61,635 nucleotides of DNA from Saprospiraceae bacterium (GTDB lineage: Bacteria; Bacteroidota; Bacteroidia; Chitinophagales; Saprospiraceae). Under the pieces are notes generated by a model. That model ran no database searches and was not told the origin of the DNA. It saw only the letters and a program-made list of their open reading frames with translations. Positions 18,915 through 28,837 of the stretch are shown one piece after another; position 1 is the stretch's first letter, and every line of letters begins with the position of its first letter. The stretch spans positions 1 through 61,635 of the forward strand of contig JAHDFN010000002.1 in assembly GCA_020628145.1 (NCBI GenBank). Direction: 5' to 3'. A program made the translations under genes and the position numbers.

Positions 18915-19953
18915 TCAAGTACCCTCTTCCAAAACGGAGATCGGGTTCAAGGTAATTTCCTTCGGCCCATTCGTTCCATGCTTTCACAAAAACAATTCGT
19001 TGATCCACGGGTCGGTCTTTGACACATTCTATTGCATTGCGAAGCATCTTTCCGAATAATTCGGGTGTACTTCCGATACATATGTTGGCTTTATTTTTAC
19101 TTCTCGGAGAATGATCCCAATTCGGAAAAATATTCGGATAATAATTTATTGTTTTCTTCGGCTCCAAACCCATATCAACTATTTTATCATATCGATACAA
19201 TTTGGGGAGCTTCATTTTTTTTCGGATTTTCAGTATCAGTTTTCGTTGAAACCCTTTATCATATTTTTTAAAATGATACGAAGGAGAAGGACAGACAATT
19301 GCATCGTAACCTAACTTTTCATACTCGAAATTTCCATGTTCATATGCGATAAAATAAAAACCGGGGACACCTTCTTTTTTTGCCAATTGCTGCCAAGTCT
19401 CCATAAACATTTCCGTGTATGGAAGTTCTTTGGGATTATATACTAAGAAAATATTCCTTTCGCTTATTTTCATATATCTTTTATCAGCAAAAGCAGGAAG
19501 CATTTCATAAAAATGTGCTTCCACATCTTCCTTTCCGGGATATTTCTGCTCCATCAACATCCTGCTGAACAAATCGCCATAAGGTTTGCCACCCCAAGAG
19601 ACATTACACCAACAAAGGCAAAACGGAAAATCGGGTTTTCCTGAATTTACTATTTCCCGAAAAGGCATATCCAGCAATCGCTTTCCTTCTCCGAACCAAT
19701 AATGCCAATAACAAAATCCCTCGATCCCATGCTCTTTTGCCAAGCTGGCTTGTTGTTCCCTCACTTCCGGAATCCTCAAATCATAAAAGCCCAATTCACC
19801 CGGCAGGTTCGGTTGGTGATGTGTCCTGAATAAAGGTTTCGCTTTAGTTACGTTTGTCCATTCCGTAAACCCCTTACCCCACCATTCGTCATTTTCCGGA
19901 GTGGGATGGAATTGGGGAAGATAAAATGAAATTATTCTTTTGTCTATCTTCAA
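18880..19953 (-). CDS. WbsX-like protein (GH99-like domain)
   Basis: This is a 357-residue protein of the WbsX family, which has a glycoside-hydrolase family 99-like TIM-barrel domain. Diagnostic stretches are ISFYLPQFHPTPENDEWWGKGFTEWTNV (9-36), FCYWHYWFGEGKRLLD and a C-terminal AWNEWAEGNYLEPD. There is no signal peptide, so it is cytoplasmic, which is odd for a hydrolase. The family is found in O-antigen and capsule loci and is often labelled a glycosyltransferase, but its reaction is not established. The start appears to be TTG 24 bases after the methyltransferase gene. It lies between a methyltransferase and a sulfotransferase. Confidence 0.85.
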   Translation of the reverse strand: MKIDKRIISFYLPQFHPTPENDEWWGKGFTEWTNVTKAKPLFRTHHQPNLPGELGFYDLRIPEVREQQASLAKEHGIEGFCYWHYWFGEGKRLLDMPFREIVNSGKPDFPFCLCWCNVSWGGKPYGDLFSRMLMEQKYPGKEDVEAHFYEMLPAFADKRYMKISERNIFLVYNPKELPYTEMFMETWQQLAKKEGVPGFYFIAYEHGNFEYEKLGYDAIVCPSPSYHFKKYDKGFQRKLILKIRKKMKLPKLYRYDKIVDMGLEPKKTINYYPNIFPNWDHSPRSKNKANICIGSTPELFGKMLRNAIECVKDRPVDQRIVFVKAWNEWAEGNYLEPDLRFGRGYLNEIKKIVVSAE

Positions 19954-19977
19954 AATGGAAATATAATTTCTTGTCGA

Positions 19978-20601
19978 TTATCCTTGGGCGGAAACCGCAT
20001 ACTGTAAATATTTATAATCATCAAAACGCCCCCCCAATAAATTATTCACCCTATTGAATTTCTTTTTTCTGTACGGATTAATTCCTTCTATTTTTTTAAC
20101 ATCCATATCCAATTCCCTGAACATACGGACAATGCTATTCCTCGTAAAAAACCTAAAATGCGTCCTGTCTAAAATACCGCTATCACCGTACTTCCAGTCA
20201 CGGGTTTTCAATATGGTTTTAATGTTTGGAAAATAAAGAAAATTGGGAATGGAGCAAACGACGACCCCCTCCTTATTGAGGAGTTTTTTTGCATATTTCA
20301 ATGCTGTCCACGGATCGGTCATATGTTCCAAGACATCATTGAAAACGATACAATCAAAGCTATCGGGTGTTAATGGCAATTCATTTTCGACAAACAGCCC
20401 ATTATGAACCTCATCCAGATTTTTTACCGCTTCCCTATACACCTCTTCTACCGGCTCGACTCCAATGTATGTACATTCCTGCCGTTCCTTAACCGTTTTT
20501 CCAAACACCCCTGCACCACATCCGACATCCAAAATTCTTTTTGCACCAGCAGGAACGAAAGGTAACATTTCACTCCTTTTCTGCAGATAGTATTCTTTCA
20601 T
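19978..20601 (-). CDS. SAM-dependent class I methyltransferase
   Basis: This is a 207-residue methyltransferase of the UbiE/Methyltransf_11/23 type. It has the SAM-binding motif ILDVGCGAG (23-31), an acidic YIGVEP strand end, the post-[19 protein letters not shown] segment, and [10 protein letters not shown]. It probably methylates a sugar hydroxyl or amino group in the repeat unit, but small-molecule or lipid targets cannot be excluded. It overlaps the acetyltransferase gene by 32 bases, which suggests the two decorations are encoded as a unit. Confidence 0.85.
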   Translation of the reverse strand: MKEYYLQKRSEMLPFVPAGAKRILDVGCGAGVFGKTVKERQECTYIGVEPVEEVYREAVKNLDEVHNGLFVENELPLTPDSFDCIVFNDVLEHMTDPWTALKYAKKLLNKEGVVVCSIPNFLYFPNIKTILKTRDWKYGDSGILDRTHFRFFTRNSIVRMFRELDMDVKKIEGINPYRKKKFNRVNNLLGGRFDDYKYLQYAVSAQG

Positions 20602-21172
20602 ATTTTTGTTTTATCTGTTCTATATTCTCATTCATTAATAAAGGAACCATTTCCTTGATTTCTTCCATCGGGCGATCCCACCAGCTCAGTTTCTCCAAAA
20701 ATCGGATGGTTTCATCATCGAATCTATATTTGATATGTTTGGCAGGGTTTCCTCCGACGATGGAATATGCCGGAACATCTTTCGTAACGATACTGCCCGC
20801 TGCAACTACGGCTCCATTTCCAATTGTTACACCGGACAAGATGGTAGCCCTTGCCCCCAACCAGACATCATTCTTGATAATGATAGGCCCATTGGATGCA
20901 GGATGGCCTTTTATATTTTTAAATTCATCGAAAATAATATTAAACGGATAAGTCGTTGACCAATCCATCCGATGATTGCCTCCTACCAAAATTAATACAT
21001 CGGGACCAATTGAACAAAACCTACCGATTTCCAATCTTTCACCATAGTCCTTGATCATCGGCCGGCCGTAGGTATAGTCACCAATTTTATATTTCCGGTA
21101 TTTCGGATATTTATTGGTCAACCTCTGAGGATTGTCATTTTTTTTAAATTTAGATTTTATTTTATTCCACAC
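20570..21172 (-). CDS. CatB-family hexapeptide O-acetyltransferase
   Basis: This is a 200-residue left-handed beta-helix acyltransferase. Hexapeptide turns run through [74 protein letters not shown], and the usual C-terminal WWDRP segment follows. CatB-like (xenobiotic acetyltransferase) members in such loci usually use acetyl-CoA to acetylate a sugar hydroxyl in the cytoplasm. The start is GTG 5 bases after the Wzx stop. O-acetylation of the repeat unit is the likely role, with unknown site. Confidence 0.88.
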   Translation of the reverse strand: MWNKIKSKFKKNDNPQRLTNKYPKYRKYKIGDYTYGRPMIKDYGERLEIGRFCSIGPDVLILVGGNHRMDWSTTYPFNIIFDEFKNIKGHPASNGPIIIKNDVWLGARATILSGVTIGNGAVVAAGSIVTKDVPAYSIVGGNPAKHIKYRFDDETIRFLEKLSWWDRPMEEIKEMVPLLMNENIEQIKQKYERILSAEKE

Positions 21173-21176
21173 GGAT

Positions 21177-22631
21177 TTATTTCCTTTTAATAAAATCCAA
21201 CACGAATTCCCTTTCCTTTGGAAGATACATATATGATAACAAAAGATAACCTACCCCTCCTCCTACGGCCAATAAAATAGAAATCCCCAGTTCTTCTGTA
21301 AAACCCAAGACATTATAACACAACAGATACGGGACGATAAATGCCGATAAAAATAAAGTCGGTTTTAATAAAATCCGATATTGTTTGATAAATGAAATAT
21401 TCAATTTCCTATCTAGGAAATAAAAGTGGAATTGCCTTGCAATAAATTCCGAAACCGTCCTGCCAATCGCTACACCTAAAATTCCGAAAAACAGACCAAT
21501 TGCGATTCCAAGTATGGAAAGGATGGCATAACTCACACTGAGTATCCAAATCGTTTTATGATCTCCGTTTGCGATAAACAACCAACCACCGAATGTAATG
21601 GAAGTGATAATGCCGGCTATTGAAAAAATCCTAACCAAATCAACTGCACCCATCCATTGTTCTCCCATTACTACCATTACGAATAATTCAGCATATAAGA
21701 ACACGACGGTCATCATCGGTGCGACAATCATAAAAGCGACCCTGTTCATCAATAGATAATTCCTTTCAATGACTTCGCTGTCCTTCAGTTTTGAAAAGGT
21801 GGGAAAAAAAACATTGAACAATACCATGTAAAGGAATTTCTTGGGTAGTTCAATGATCCCATAACTTTTGGCATATAATCCCAAATTACTGTCACCAAAG
21901 GATTTTCCAATTAGAAGATTATCCGTATTCCTCACCAGATAATTCATTGTATTGCTGCCAAAAATACTGAAGGTATATTTAATTACCTTCCTGATCGAAT
22001 CCATTTTAAAGATAAAAGAAGGAAACCATCTCACCATTGTATAATATAGGACGGTTCTCATTCCTCCCAAGGAAAGTTGTTGTCCTACCAAACTCCAAAC
22101 TCCAAAACCACTTAATGCCATTCCGATACCTATACTCCCGGATACTATCTGTGCCGCAATATCGATTCCTGCAATTTTCTTGAATTGCATTTCCTTAGAG
22201 AGCAGGGAACGTTGTACAATATTGAGGCTGGTTATCAGGTAGGAAAAACTAATGGCCTGAGCCAAGGGTTTCAGTTTTTCCAATTCATAAAAATCGGCTA
22301 TAACACCGGATGCCAGGATGATGGCCAGTGTCAGGATTCCGCCTATGAATATATTGAACCAATAAATGGATGAAAAATCGGTTTGATCTAGATCCTTCCT
22401 TTGTATAATGGCAGAGCCGAAACCGAAATTTATCAATACATTGGCAAAACCCGTAAAGACTGTAATCATGGCAATCAGTCCGAATTCTGCCGGTGAAAGT
22501 AAACGGAGAAGTATTATTGTTACTATAAAACCAGTCAGTTGGGTAACTCCTCTTCCCAAGGCGACCCACTTAACTCCCCTTACCGCTTTCTTTTTTAATT
22601 GCTCTTCTGCCAACTGCCTTGCATTAACCAA
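21177..22631 (-). CDS. Wzx-type flippase (MOP superfamily, WzxC/TuaB-like)
   Basis: This is a 484-residue integral membrane protein with about 12-14 hydrophobic segments. It begins with a cytoplasmic [44 protein letters not shown] stretch typical of the WzxC/TuaB branch that flips undecaprenyl-linked repeat units. The start is TTG at 22631, or possibly TTG at 22613; no ATG is available. It overlaps the upstream frameshifted gene by 37 bases. It is one of two Wzx genes in the window and belongs to assembly block 2. Confidence 0.92.
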   Translation of the reverse strand: MVNARQLAEEQLKKKAVRGVKWVALGRGVTQLTGFIVTIILLRLLSPAEFGLIAMITVFTGFANVLINFGFGSAIIQRKDLDQTDFSSIYWFNIFIGGILTLAIILASGVIADFYELEKLKPLAQAISFSYLITSLNIVQRSLLSKEMQFKKIAGIDIAAQIVSGSIGIGMALSGFGVWSLVGQQLSLGGMRTVLYYTMVRWFPSFIFKMDSIRKVIKYTFSIFGSNTMNYLVRNTDNLLIGKSFGDSNLGLYAKSYGIIELPKKFLYMVLFNVFFPTFSKLKDSEVIERNYLLMNRVAFMIVAPMMTVVFLYAELFVMVVMGEQWMGAVDLVRIFSIAGIITSITFGGWLFIANGDHKTIWILSVSYAILSILGIAIGLFFGILGVAIGRTVSEFIARQFHFYFLDRKLNISFIKQYRILLKPTLFLSAFIVPYLLCYNVLGFTEELGISILLAVGGGVGYLLLSYMYLPKEREFVLDFIKRK

Positions 22632-24011
22632 TCAACTACTTCTTCGGTAGCCTCGGATTGCTCTCCACAATGCCGATATAAGGTATGTTTCCTTTTTTCC
22701 AGATCACAGTTTTCATCCATACAATATGCAAGGATGGATTTTTTCATTTCTTCATAATTCCCCACAACCCTGACTCCGCCATAAGATACCAATTTTTTCA
22801 AATGCGGATAATCCACTAATCTCCGTGCCGATTTCCAATATTTCAAATCGGCATTTCCATCAAATGATGTCAGGATGACCGGTACTCCACAGCACAATGA
22901 ATCAATAGATAATGTACTTCCGGAATTCAGGCTTACAGTACTTCCCGCTATCAGATGGGAAAGCCTGTCCATATCCTTTTGATGCATACTCCAGGGGATT
23001 TTGCTCTTCTTGACCAAGTCGGGGAAATCAACAGCCACCCTTCCCTTGTGTATCGCTTTCAAACGGGGTAGCCAAGATTGATCCGCCATGTTACTTTGTA
23101 CATTCTGCGGATGGGGACGCACAACCAACTGCATCTCTTTTCCGAAAGTACCTTTTTCCACTTCCTCTGCCAACCACTCCACAATATCGATTTCATGAGG
23201 AGCAAATCTAGGAGAACTCATCCCCAAAAACATATAGGGCAAATGAGATTGAAGTCCTAATTTTTCCAAATATTCATGAGGTTGTGGGTTTTTCCTATTT
23301 TTGAAATGTATATCAAAATGATGCACAAATTCTGATTTTATCCTCGGGAATACCATAATACTCCATGAATTCTTCTTTCATAATCGGCCCCCAAGCGATG
23401 TATTCGTCTGCCAATACCGGAAAGTGTCCTTTGCAGGAAATATTATCCCAACTCAATAAATGTATCGTTGTTTGGCTTCCAATATTTTCTGCTGCTTTTA
23501 GCAGCATGGCTTCTTGGAAATTCACCGGATAAGTGGAAACCAATAAACCGGGATTGATTTTTTCCATGAATGCCTTTGCCGACGGAGAATCCAATTGTTT
23601 CCGTTCCCTTTTCTTATACCAAGCCTTCAGGGATGGAAAATATCTGACCAGATGATGGCATATATATAGCAACCTCGGTCTAATATGGTTCCAAGGATTT
23701 TTGGACGTATTGTATTTTACAGCCCGGATATATTTTTCCCAAAGTGCCGTATTGTTTTTAATATCTTCTAGAAAGTATTTTCGGGCATCACTGTATTGGC
23801 CCGACCAGAATTTACTCACCGGGGAGAATTCGAAACATTCCACTCCATTTTTTTGACAGTAATTCCTGATGTTTTCATCTTCCTTATCGGGGACGATAAG
23901 GGCGACTTTTTTTCCTTGCTCTACAAGCTTACCCAGCAGATTCGTTTGGGTCACCATCCGGGCGGCAAATCCATGAGTGGCGATATATGCAATATCGATC
24001 CGCTTAGTCAT
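22595..24011 (-). pseudogene. GT-B-like surface carbohydrate biosynthesis protein, frameshifted
   Basis: Two frames overlap at 23313-23356 and look like halves of one protein of about 470 residues. The first (23313-24011) has a Rossmann-like start IAYIATHGFAARM and ends at GIPEDKIRICASF. The second (22595-23356) resumes in VHHFDIHF, where related GT-B proteins have a (G-x-P)-x-FD turn, and continues through VVRPHPQN and GSTVSLNSGSTLSIDSLCCGVPVI, a donor-binding motif. The break is near 23320-23335. It may be inactive or mis-sequenced. It follows neuA directly, so a role in using the CMP-nonulosonate is plausible, but unproven. Confidence 0.75.
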
Positions 24012-24699
24012 TCAATTTTTTAGCTAGGTATTCTGCAAATTCAAAATCAATAGGATCATTGATATCAATCGATCTTTCCCGAGGCATGACATACCCCATA
24101 CATTTATCTCCGATAATCCTACCCTCCTCGATGATTTTCATAGAGGAGACATATACGGAACAATTCCTTACAAATAATTCCGGTAATTCATGTGCCGCCA
24201 TCCTTCCGTTTTCTTCTTCCAAATACGGTAGCAACAAATCCCCTTCCATCGTTTTTAATTTTACCGGATGAATGGCATGATCCAATTGCATCACACTTGC
24301 GGAAGAATCACCGTCACTCTCCAAAAGCAATCGGATGGTATTGTCTATATCTTCTCCTGTGGTAAAAGGTGAACTGGGTTGGATGATAACCGTATAATCG
24401 TATTTATCCGACAATAATGATAAGGCATGATGCACATAAGTAACGGCAGGAGCTTTGTCTCCGGAAATATTTTCCGGCCTCCTAATAGCCCTTACCTGTT
24501 CATATCGTGTAGCAATATCCAGTATATCTTCATCATCACTGGTTACAATAATCTCCGATAATAATTCGGAATGCAAACTTGCTTCGATCACATACCGGAT
24601 CAGTTCTTTTCCGGCCAGTTTTTTCTTGTTTTTCCCAGGCACTCTTTTCGAGCCGCCCCTTGCGGGAATAATACCTAATATTTTATGGGATTCAGCCAA
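24004..24699 (-). CDS. neuA: Acylneuraminate (nonulosonate) cytidylyltransferase
   Basis: This is a 231-residue enzyme that activates a nonulosonic acid with CTP to the CMP-sugar. The signature IPARGGSKRVPGKNKKKLAGKELI (11-34) binds the nucleotide. IVTSDDEDI and VIIQPSSPFTT are also family-specific. The start is TTG, overlapping the 2-hydroxyacid dehydrogenase gene by 8 bases. With neuB and neuC it completes a three-step route from UDP-HexNAc. Whether the sugar is Neu5Ac, legionaminic acid or another nine-carbon acid cannot be decided here. Confidence 0.93.
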   Translation of the reverse strand: MAESHKILGIIPARGGSKRVPGKNKKKLAGKELIRYVIEASLHSELLSEIIVTSDDEDILDIATRYEQVRAIRRPENISGDKAPAVTYVHHALSLLSDKYDYTVIIQPSSPFTTGEDIDNTIRLLLESDGDSSASVMQLDHAIHPVKLKTMEGDLLLPYLEEENGRMAAHELPELFVRNCSVYVSSMKIIEEGRIIGDKCMGYVMPRERSIDINDPIDFEFAEYLAKKLND

Positions 24700-25648
24700 T
24701 GAGATTTATGATTTTATCTGCGATGAAATGTTCTGTTTTTTCAAAAGATTCGTAGGTATTCCCACCTATATGCGGAACGATGATGAGGTTTCTGTTTTTT
24801 TTCGCATAATCAATTAATTTATGATTATCCACATCCGGTTCTCCTTGCAAAACATCCAATGCGGCTCCTTTTATCCATTTTTTTTCCAAGGCAGCCAATA
24901 ATGCATTTTCATCTACAATACCTCCTCTGGAAGTATTGACGAAATATGAAGAGGGTTTGCATTTTTTAAAAAACTCCTCTCCCAACAAATGATGGGTCTC
25001 CTTATTATAATTCACATGAAGTGAAACCACGTCGGAAATTTCCGCCAATTCATTCTGATCCGCTAAAAAATCAACGCCCTCTACATTTTCCTTTGCCTCC
25101 TCCCTCGGCTCGACAGCGACTACTTTCATCCCGAAGGCTTTGGCATAGTCTGCCATTATCGCTCCTAATCGGCCGAAGCCGATAATTCCCATTGTTTTTT
25201 TATACAATTCATTTCCACGAAACCGGTCTCTTTCCCATTCGTATTCTTTGACGGATTCCCTCGCATCGGGAATATTTCGCATGACCGCCATTGCCAGACC
25301 GATAGCCATTTCCGAAGTGGCTCTTACTTCTTTCAGAAATTCACGTTCACCTTTCAGGCAGGCAATCTGCACGCCGATTTTTTCACACAATTCAACATCT
25401 ATATGATCTATTCCGGTTACCGGCGTTGCCAATATCCGACAACGGGAATTTTCATTCAATACCTCCTCATTAATCTTATGGGCCAAACGGAACCAAAAAA
25501 CATCATAACGCTCCAATGCCGTTTTCAAATCGAAAGGAGCATCGGTTTCCTGTACATCCACTTCGGCATATTGCCTGAGCTTGGTTATTACCTCAGGGCT
25601 AAAATCCTGTGCTTCGGCTATGAGTATTTTTGTCTTTTGTAATTCCAT
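24692..25648 (-). CDS. D-isomer-specific 2-hydroxyacid dehydrogenase embedded in neu cassette
   Basis: This is a 318-residue NAD-dependent enzyme of the phosphoglycerate dehydrogenase family. A catalytic half contains ATPVTGIDHID. The nucleotide domain has GIIGFGRLGAIMADYAKAFGMKVVAVEPR. The catalytic Arg lies in FVNTSRGGIVDE, and the His in PHIGGNTYES. It lacks the ACT regulatory domain of full SerA enzymes. It sits between neuC and neuA with 6- and 8-base junctions, so it should work in the same pathway, perhaps on a keto or hydroxy acid derived from or feeding the nonulosonate. The substrate is unknown. Confidence 0.88.
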   Translation of the reverse strand: MELQKTKILIAEAQDFSPEVITKLRQYAEVDVQETDAPFDLKTALERYDVFWFRLAHKINEEVLNENSRCRILATPVTGIDHIDVELCEKIGVQIACLKGEREFLKEVRATSEMAIGLAMAVMRNIPDARESVKEYEWERDRFRGNELYKKTMGIIGFGRLGAIMADYAKAFGMKVVAVEPREEAKENVEGVDFLADQNELAEISDVVSLHVNYNKETHHLLGEEFFKKCKPSSYFVNTSRGGIVDENALLAALEKKWIKGAALDVLQGEPDVDNHKLIDYAKKNRNLIIVPHIGGNTYESFEKTEHFIADKIINLIG

Positions 25649-25654
25649 CCGGTA

Positions 25655-26812
25655 TTAATACACCAGTTTCTTATCAAAAGTAAATACTTCACGGCTCAAC
25701 AAATCAGCAATGATTTCACCGCTACTTCCTTTCCCGTAAATATCATCTACAGGATAACGGCCATGCTCCAAATGCGTAAGAATCGCTCCCTTAATCGCAT
25801 CCTTGTCATAACCCACGTCAATGGTATTATGCCCTCTTTGTCTTCCACTTTGTCGAGTTCCGATATTTACAACCGGAATGCCCAAATAGGAACATTCACG
25901 GATACCCACACTCGAATTGCCGATAAGGCATTTGGAATTATAAAGCAATTTGAGGAAATCACGCCCTTCCATATTCTTAAAGAAATGGATGAAGTCTATA
26001 TTGTGATTTTCCCGGAAGGAACGAATTCCCTTTGATGTTCCGTCCGAACCGGCATCTACATTAGGCCAAAACCAAAAAGTGGGCATTTTCAATTCATAAA
26101 TGGCCTTTAGCGTTTCGTCAATATGATTGCGGGCATCTTCATATTCGGTCGTGACCGGATGTTGTAGGATAACGATATATCCTTCTTCCCAATTACTGAT
26201 TTTGCCCACGCCTCCATATCTTTCAAACGGGTCATAATCCAGTTTGGAATTCTGCCTTATTTCTTCCGCCAAGTCGATGGAAGGGCAACCGGTATTGAAT
26301 ACCTTTTCCGGGTATTCCCCCATTTTCAAAACACGCTCCTTCGCTTTTTCCGAAGCGACAAAATGCAAATCGGAAAGTTTGGTAATGGCATGTCTGACCT
26401 TCTCATCTATATTCCCGGTCACTTCACCTCCTTGGATATGTACCAATGGAATATTCATATACGAAGCAGCAATGGCTGTTGACATGGTTTCGAAACGATC
26501 AGCGATGGTAACTACGGCATCCGGTTCCAATCGTTCAAAAACAGTAGCCAATTCCAAAATACCGAGACCGGTCGTTTTGGCTTGAGCCGTCAGATTTTCC
26601 CCTTCCAAAACATTGAATACCTTGGCCTTGATTTCAAAACCGTCTTTTTCCATGTAATTGACCGCCGTACCGTATCGTTCCAATAGGGCCGAAGCGGCTA
26701 CTACCAATTGCAATTCCAAATCAGGATGTTTATCAATAGCTTTCAAGGCCGTTTTGATCCGGCTGTAGCTGGGTCTGGCCGTCACGACCACACAGATTTT
26801 TCGTTTACTCAA
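25655..26812 (-). CDS. neuC: Hydrolysing UDP-N-acetylglucosamine 2-epimerase (NeuC/LegG-type)
   Basis: This is a 385-residue enzyme that hydrolyses and epimerises a UDP-HexNAc (or a related 4,6-dideoxy sugar) to the free ManNAc-type sugar that NeuB condenses with PEP. VTARPSYSRIK (10-20), VTIADRFETMSTAIAA, PLVHIQGGEVTGNIDEKVRHAITKLSDLHFVAS and the donor-loop segment LIGNSSVGIRECSYLGIPVVNIGTRQSGR are characteristic. The start is TTG, overlapping neuB by 8 bases. NeuC and LegG cannot be separated by eye. Confidence 0.93.
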   Translation of the reverse strand: MSKRKICVVVTARPSYSRIKTALKAIDKHPDLELQLVVAASALLERYGTAVNYMEKDGFEIKAKVFNVLEGENLTAQAKTTGLGILELATVFERLEPDAVVTIADRFETMSTAIAASYMNIPLVHIQGGEVTGNIDEKVRHAITKLSDLHFVASEKAKERVLKMGEYPEKVFNTGCPSIDLAEEIRQNSKLDYDPFERYGGVGKISNWEEGYIVILQHPVTTEYEDARNHIDETLKAIYELKMPTFWFWPNVDAGSDGTSKGIRSFRENHNIDFIHFFKNMEGRDFLKLLYNSKCLIGNSSVGIRECSYLGIPVVNIGTRQSGRQRGHNTIDVGYDKDAIKGAILTHLEHGRYPVDDIYGKGSSGEIIADLLSREVFTFDKKLVY

Positions 26813-27818
26813 AATCTTCCGTTTTTATGAAATCGTATCGGGTCTTGTCGGTTTTCAAGGTCTTTCCGATGACCTCCCTGAATCGGGATGCATCGATACC
26901 ATAACCTTTGGGTTTCTTGGCTTCCAAATCTTCGAATCGGATGATATGTCCTTCTTTGACATCCTTATTGATAGCCAAAGATTTTTCGAATATTTTCTTG
27001 AGGTCGGTATATTGGGAAATATCGGTCTTGTCAACAGGATTATCCAAAGAAGCCTCTATACTCCTTACTCCGGTTACCAACTGTTTGATTTCATCAATCG
27101 TTAGGGATGATGGAGCATCCGGGCCGAAAATACGACGATCAAAAACGGCGTGGAATTCCAAGAGTTCGGCTCCCAATGCCGTAGCGGCTATTCCGGCATA
27201 GATCGCTCCCGTATGCTCGGACAAACCGATTTTCAAATCAGGATACCTACCTTTCAATTCCGTTATCACATTCAAGCCCAACCTATCATAAGGAGTAGGA
27301 TAACTGGTGGTACATTGTACCACACTCAAATCATTTCCGAATTTCCGAATAAAAGCCACAGCCTCATCCAATTCCTTGAATGAACTCATCCCGGAAGAAA
27401 GTATAATCGGTTTTCCCGTAAGGGCGATTTTTTCCAACATGAGATAATTGGTCACTTCTCCGGAACCTATTTTATATCTCTTGACACCTACTTCTTCCAA
27501 GACATCAACTGCCGCTTGTGAAAATGGCGAAGACATGAATTCCAATCCAGCTTCGTCACAATGTTTTTTTATTCCTTTCCATTGTTCCAATGTGAATCCC
27601 ATCCGATCCCAATAATCGTATCGGGTCTTGTCCTCATAACTGAAATTGACCCGGAACGGCTCATACTGACTACTTTCCGCTTCTGCAATATGGGTCTGGA
27701 ATTTGATAGCATCAATGCCTGTTTCGGCCAATGCATCGATATATGAATGAAGGATGCCCAAGCTACCGTCATGGGCTTGGCCTATTTCTGCGATGATGAA
27801 TACTTTTCCTTTAGACAT
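26805..27818 (-). CDS. neuB: N-acetylneuraminate/nonulosonate synthase
   Basis: This is a 337-residue enzyme condensing PEP with a ManNAc-type sugar. The N-terminal TIM barrel has IIAEIGQAHDGSLG (8-21), FQTH, MSSPFSQAAVDVLEEVGVKRYKIGSGEVTN, GLSEHTG with the metal-binding His, and EFHAVFDRRIFGPDAPSSLT. The C-terminal part shows an antifreeze-like SAF domain (KDVKEGHIIRFEDLEAKKPKGYGI). The pathway ends in NeuA. QAHDG in place of the commoner NHNG indicates a divergent synthase branch. It overlaps the TviC-like gene by 8 bases. Confidence 0.94.
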   Translation of the reverse strand: MSKGKVFIIAEIGQAHDGSLGILHSYIDALAETGIDAIKFQTHIAEAESSQYEPFRVNFSYEDKTRYDYWDRMGFTLEQWKGIKKHCDEAGLEFMSSPFSQAAVDVLEEVGVKRYKIGSGEVTNYLMLEKIALTGKPIILSSGMSSFKELDEAVAFIRKFGNDLSVVQCTTSYPTPYDRLGLNVITELKGRYPDLKIGLSEHTGAIYAGIAATALGAELLEFHAVFDRRIFGPDAPSSLTIDEIKQLVTGVRSIEASLDNPVDKTDISQYTDLKKIFEKSLAINKDVKEGHIIRFEDLEAKKPKGYGIDASRFREVIGKTLKTDKTRYDFIKTEDFE

Positions 27819-28770
27819 TGGCTACGAATTTACTGTACCAATCGAATGCATATCCCAACCCTTCCGAGATTTTGACCGAGGGATCATATCCTAACAAAGT
27901 ACGTGCCTTGGATATATCGGCCAAACTATGTGGAACGTCTCCACTTCTTTCCGGACCATGGATTGCATTTACATTACATCCTGCCAAACGGCTGATATTT
28001 CCCCAAAGTTGGTTGAGGGTCGTCCGTTCTCCCAAAGCGATATTATATATCTGATTGACCGCCTCCTTATTTTCTGTAAAGAGTGCCAGCACATTGGCTT
28101 TGACTGCATTTTTCACATAGGTAAAATCCCTACTGAACGAACCGTCCCCATTAATTGTAGGAGCATCATTATTAATGGCAGCCTTCATGAATAGAGGGAT
28201 GACTGCTGCGTAGGCTCCATTAGGGTCCTGCCTCGGGCCGAAGATGTTGAAGTACCTCAGACCGATGAATTCCAATCCATATATATTGGCAAATACCTTG
28301 GCGTATAATTCATTGACCAGTTTCGTGACCGCATAAGGAGATAGCGGCTGTCCGATCCTGTCTTCCTGTTTAGGAAGATTCTTATCATCGCCATAAGTGG
28401 AAGAAGAAGCGGCGAAGACTATCCTCTTAATACCGCTTTCCTTGGCTGCGGTAAACATATTGAGGAAGCCGTCAATATTCACGCTATTGGTATTGATGGG
28501 ATTCTTGATAGAACGAGGGACGGAGCCCAATGCCGCCTGATGGGTAATGGCATCCATACTCTGACAGGCATCCATGCAGGTTTGGAAATCCCGTATATCC
28601 CCCTTCATGAATTCGTACTTGGGATGGTTGATGAATTCTTCGACATTCCTCATAAATCCCGTAGATAAATCATCCAAGACACGGACTTTCGAAATCCTAT
28701 CATCCTGCAATAGGGTCTCAACGATATTGGAACCGATGAACCCCGCACCTCCTGTGACAAGAATTTTCAT
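27811..28770 (-). CDS. UDP-N-acetylglucosamine 4-epimerase, TviC/WbpP-like
   Basis: This is a 319-residue SDR epimerase. The cofactor motif GGAGFIGSN is at residues 7-15, SSSTYGD at 122-128, and the catalytic Tyr146-x3-Lys150 in SPYAVTK. HQAALGSVPRSI (77-88) is the signature of the TviC/WbpP group, which acts on UDP-GlcNAc or UDP-GlcNAcA. With the TviB/WbpO-like dehydrogenase at 31434 it should give UDP-GalNAcA, as in Vi antigen. The gene starts 65 bases downstream of the PLP decarboxylase-like gene, and that gap holds a long perfect hairpin. Confidence 0.9.
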   Translation of the reverse strand: MKILVTGGAGFIGSNIVETLLQDDRISKVRVLDDLSTGFMRNVEEFINHPKYEFMKGDIRDFQTCMDACQSMDAITHQAALGSVPRSIKNPINTNSVNIDGFLNMFTAAKESGIKRIVFAASSSTYGDDKNLPKQEDRIGQPLSPYAVTKLVNELYAKVFANIYGLEFIGLRYFNIFGPRQDPNGAYAAVIPLFMKAAINNDAPTINGDGSFSRDFTYVKNAVKANVLALFTENKEAVNQIYNIALGERTTLNQLWGNISRLAGCNVNAIHGPERSGDVPHSLADISKARTLLGYDPSVKISEGLGYAFDWYSKFVANV

Positions 28771-28793
28771 ACTTGCGTTTATTTTTTTGTTTT

Positions 28794-28837
28794 TAGGAAT
28801 TAATTCGGAATAATCGAATATTCCGAATTAATTCCTA
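28794..28837 (-). terminator. Perfect 19-bp stem-loop after the PLP decarboxylase-like gene
   Basis: Arms at 28794-28812 and 28819-28837 are exactly complementary, with a 6-base loop. The arm sequence begins TAGGAATTAATTCGG. The stop codon of the decarboxylase-like gene lies inside one arm. No T tract follows on the minus strand, so it is not a classical intrinsic terminator; it may pause RNA polymerase or protect a processed 3' end. Confidence 0.55.

Noticed and set aside
24692-25648. Calling the 2-hydroxyacid dehydrogenase serA (serine synthesis)
   Set aside because: It lacks an ACT domain and is locked between neuC and neuA, so a housekeeping role in serine synthesis is less likely than a locus-specific one.
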